This document shows, piece by piece, positions 14,373-16,237 of a stretch of 16,237 nt of DNA. The notes beneath the pieces were generated by a model. It saw only the letters and a list, made by a program, of their open reading frames with translations. It was not told the origin of the DNA and did no database searches. The position numbers and the translations under genes are program-made. Numbering within the stretch: position 1 is the first letter of the stretch; each line of letters starts with the position of its first letter. The DNA is from Scatosoma sp964459515 (GTDB taxonomy: Bacteria > Bacillota > Clostridia > Christensenellales > Borkfalkiaceae), in assembly GCA_964459515.1 (NCBI GenBank), contig CAYWML010000035.1, positions 1-16,237 of the forward strand. The letters are read 5' to 3'.

Positions 14373-14888
14373 TTACATAATTCGACAAAGAAAGCAGCTG
14401 AATATCACGGCGGCAAGATAGGAAAAAACGGCGATGACGGTTGCCGTCGTTAATTTTTTTCGCGGTATGCCTGCAAAATAGATCGCGCCGATATAAAAAA
14501 TCGTATCGGAGGTGCTGTACGCGACGCATGCGCACCGCGCGGCGTAGCTATCCGCGCCGTAGCGTTCCAATATCTCCGTCAATACGCTGATAGAACCGCT
14601 TCCCGAAAGCGGCTTTATCAACACGAGCGAGGAAATTTCTTCGGGAATGCCCGTAAACCGAAAAAGCGGCGCGAGCCGCGCCGTAAGGGCTGCTTCCAAT
14701 CCGCTGATCTCGAACAGTTTGGCGAGCATGGCAACGGAAACGATATACGGAAATACGGAAACCACCAACGGGATCGCGCCTTTTACGCCTGCGGTGAAGC
14801 TGTCGTACACGCGGACTTTTTTATAGGCGGCAAACAGAAAAGACAGCAAAAACAAAAGCGGAACGACGGCGGCGAGAACGTATTTCAT
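14373..14888 (-). CDS. spmB: Spore maturation protein B
   Basis: The protein has 171 residues, close to the usual ~175. The ATG at 14888 is chosen because it overlaps the spmA stop as TGATG and has GGGAGG upstream; longer readings run into spmA. It is a membrane protein of the nucleoside-recognition (Gate) family. Helices include the N-terminal one (~3-20) and PLVVSVFPYIVSVAMLAKLFEISGLE-type segments. The SpmB signature lies around KPLSGSGS and AYSTSDTIFYIGAIYFA. With SpmA it acts in the mother cell to dehydrate the spore core and raise heat resistance; the mechanism is unknown. It is translationally coupled to spmA. No clear terminator follows. Confidence 0.92.
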   Translation of the reverse strand: MKYVLAAVVPLLFLLSFLFAAYKKVRVYDSFTAGVKGAIPLVVSVFPYIVSVAMLAKLFEISGLEAALTARLAPLFRFTGIPEEISSLVLIKPLSGSGSISVLTEILERYGADSYAARCACVAYSTSDTIFYIGAIYFAGIPRKKLTTATVIAVFSYLAAVIFSCFLCRIM

Positions 14889-15487
14889 CAAATACCTGCC
14901 TCCCGTCTTTTGCCTATTCGTTCGGAAACGGGTGCGCGGTGCGGCGCGAAAAATAGTTTGGTGAGTGCAACGCTTAACGCCACGGAAAAAAGGGAGGCGA
15001 GAAAGCACGGCGGCAATATGTCGTAAGGGTTGACGCTTTGCATGGCGAAGCGCGCGGCGATCGCGGACGTCGGCAACAGCTGCAAAGAAGCGGCGTTCAG
15101 CACGAAGAGCATGGCGGAGGCATATTCCGCGTTTTCCGTTTTATCGAGCAATTTGGCGGCTTTTATTCCGTACGCCGTAGAAGCCCCTGCAATGCCCAAA
15201 AGATTGACGGACAAGTTCATGGAAACGGCGGCGAGGGCAGCTTCGTCGTCCGTTCTAAACAAGCGTTTCGCGAGCGGCTTGACGAGCTTGGAAACGCCGC
15301 GCGTAACGCCGCTATCCTGCCAAATCTGCATCAATCCCATCCACAGCGCGTACGAAGCGACGAGGGAAACGCAAGTTGCCGCCCCTTTGCCTGCGCCGCT
15401 TAAAAGTGCACCGACGAAATTATCGGGCGCGGTGCAAAGCAATAATAAAGTGGAAAGGAGGAATATGACGAAAAACAGAAGGTTCAT
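14888..15487 (-). CDS. spmA: Spore maturation protein A
   Basis: The protein has 199 residues, as in Bacillus (196). It is a membrane protein of the Gate family: an N-terminal helix (2-18), the segment ALWMGLMQIWQDSGV (~47-61), the conserved NLLGIAGASTAYGIKAAK, and a later NAASLQLLPTSAIAAR motif that matches the NTSCITLIPTTVIA region of known SpmA. It works with SpmB in spore core dehydration. The start at 15487 aligns with the family. No Shine-Dalgarno sequence is seen; a sigma-E-like promoter lies directly upstream. The classical dacB partner is absent here. Confidence 0.92.
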   Translation of the reverse strand: MNLLFFVIFLLSTLLLLCTAPDNFVGALLSGAGKGAATCVSLVASYALWMGLMQIWQDSGVTRGVSKLVKPLAKRLFRTDDEAALAAVSMNLSVNLLGIAGASTAYGIKAAKLLDKTENAEYASAMLFVLNAASLQLLPTSAIAARFAMQSVNPYDILPPCFLASLFSVALSVALTKLFFAPHRAPVSERIGKRREAGI

Positions 15488-15492
15488 GGCGT

Positions 15493-15521
15493 ATTATATG
15501 TCGGCGTATTTGCAAAAATGC
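15493..15521 (-). promoter_or_regulatory. Sigma-E-like promoter of spmAB
   Basis: On the minus strand GCATTTT (15521-15515), a 14-bp spacer and CATATAAT (15500-15493). The sigma-E consensus is KMATATT-N14-CATACAAT, so 6 of 7 and 7 of 8 positions agree. In Bacillus spmA-spmB belong to the sigma-E regulon, which fits. Confidence 0.6.
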
Positions 15522-15542
15522 CCGAAAGGTCGGACAAAACGG

Positions 15543-15571
15543 TTTACTTTTTTCGCCAAAAAGTATATAAT
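15543..15571 (+). promoter_or_regulatory. Sigma-A promoter of metG
   Basis: TTTACT (15543-15548), a 17-bp spacer and TATAAT (15566-15571). The leader to the ATG is about 59 nt, too short for a T-box riboswitch, and I see none. Confidence 0.7.
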
Positions 15572-15636
15572 AGGGAAAACGGAAGCAAAGTCGCTTTCGC
15601 GCGAGCGCGCGGAGCGCGAATAAGGAGAACGGTTTT

Positions 15637-16237
15637 ATGGAGAAAAAACCTTATTATATCACGACGGCGATCGCCTACACTTCGGGAAAACCGCACATCG
15701 GCAACACGTACGAAGCGATACTCGCGGACGCCATTGCTCGGTTTAAGAGAAAAGAGGGTTACGACGTCTTTTTCCAGACGGGCACGGACGAGCACGGGCA
15801 GAAAATTCAAGAAAAAGCGCAGGCGGCAGGCGTAACGCCGCAGGCGTACGTGGACGGTATCGCGAGCGAGATAAAAGACGTTTGGGATTTGGTGGGCACG
15901 TCTTACGACAAATTCGTGCGCACGACGGACGCGGAACACGTCAAACAAGTCGGCAAGATTTTTAAGAAATTTTACGAACAAGGGGATATTTATAAGGGAC
16001 ATTACGAAGGCATGTATTGCACCCCGTGCGAATCCTTTTGGACGGAGAGTCAACTCGTGGACGGCAAGTGCCCCGACTGCGGCAGAGAGGTGAAGCCTGC
16101 GCGCGAGGAAGCCTATTTCTTTAAGATGAGCAAATATGCCGACCGTTTGATCGAACATATCAATACGCACCCCGAATTCATTCAACCCGTTTCGAGAAAG
16201 AACGAGATGATGAACAACTTCCTTTTGAAAGGGTTGC
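15637..16237 (+). CDS. metG: Methionyl-tRNA synthetase (3' partial)
   Basis: The first 200 residues are present and the frame is open to the end of the window. AAGGAG (15622-15627) lies 9 nt before the ATG. It is a class I synthetase that charges tRNA-Met in the cytoplasm. The ATP-binding HIGH-type motif is PHIGN at 19-23. The QTGTDEHGQKI stretch (near residue 50) is the methionine-pocket signature of bacterial MetG. CTPC followed by CPDC (about 129-150) is a CXXC-X14-CXXC zinc knuckle, the two-pair version typical of Firmicutes and Thermus enzymes. The KMSKS loop and any C-terminal tRNA-binding domain are outside the window. It is divergent from spmA. Confidence 0.95.
   Translation, partial: MEKKPYYITTAIAYTSGKPHIGNTYEAILADAIARFKRKEGYDVFFQTGTDEHGQKIQEKAQAAGVTPQAYVDGIASEIKDVWDLVGTSYDKFVRTTDAEHVKQVGKIFKKFYEQGDIYKGHYEGMYCTPCESFWTESQLVDGKCPDCGREVKPAREEAYFFKMSKYADRLIEHINTHPEFIQPVSRKNEMMNNFLLKGL

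Noticed and set aside
15572..15636. T-box or other riboswitch in the metG leader
   Set aside because: The leader is only about 59 nt, with no T-box sequence and no terminator before the start codon.
15544..16185. 213-codon open frame on the minus strand opposite metG
   Set aside because: The plus strand encodes unmistakable MetG motifs with promoter and ribosome binding site; the antisense frame is a shadow.

Overview
The window looks like a chromosomal piece of a low-to-mid GC, endospore-forming member of the Clostridia, probably an uncultured gut lineage. The evidence is the SpmA/SpmB spore maturation pair with a sigma-E-like promoter, a ComF-family competence protein, strong AGGAGG-type ribosome binding sites, and BspA-type leucine-rich surface proteins. 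The lineage is inferred; there is no rRNA in the window.

Layout. Bases 1-5568 are the 3' part of a giant surface protein. Its first residues match the segment that follows the catalytic domain of lactocepin/C5a-peptidase-type subtilases. It continues through Fn3-like and Ig-like domains, about 750 residues of BspA-type LRRs, another Ig-like domain, a transmembrane helix and a cytoplasmic tail. A small zinc-ribbon protein follows in the same operon (5585-5848). A 260-bp structured intergenic stretch separates it from a convergent gene of unknown function (6110-7189, minus). Divergent from that gene are a VanZ-family protein and a DUF368/PopT-type membrane protein (7379-8913), then a terminator and a comF-type gene (8980-9753).

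The accessory core is 9884-13520. A 70-residue XRE-type repressor on the minus strand faces a consensus promoter that carries an inverted-repeat operator between its -35 and -10 boxes. A second, near-identical operator lies in the repressor's own promoter. The promoter drives a lipoprotein made of beta-like segments alternating with long (Gly-Gly-X)n runs, followed by a membrane-anchored BspA-type LRR protein. The 3' end of the lipoprotein gene shows traces of two frameshifts that cut it off from a former ATGA junction with the LRR gene. This regulator-lipoprotein-LRR unit is the best candidate for an undescribed surface system.

After a strong terminator comes a gene-free stretch of 852 bp (13521-14372). 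It holds a tandem array of fold-back repeats (three good copies and one degenerate) and a possible small RNA on the minus strand. The window closes with spmA-spmB on the minus strand and, divergently, the 5' end of methionyl-tRNA synthetase (metG, from 15637).

Three genes (vanZ-like, xre and spmA) have a TATAAT box only 5-6 nt before the start codon and no Shine-Dalgarno sequence. This suggests leaderless transcripts in a genome whose other genes have clear ribosome binding sites.
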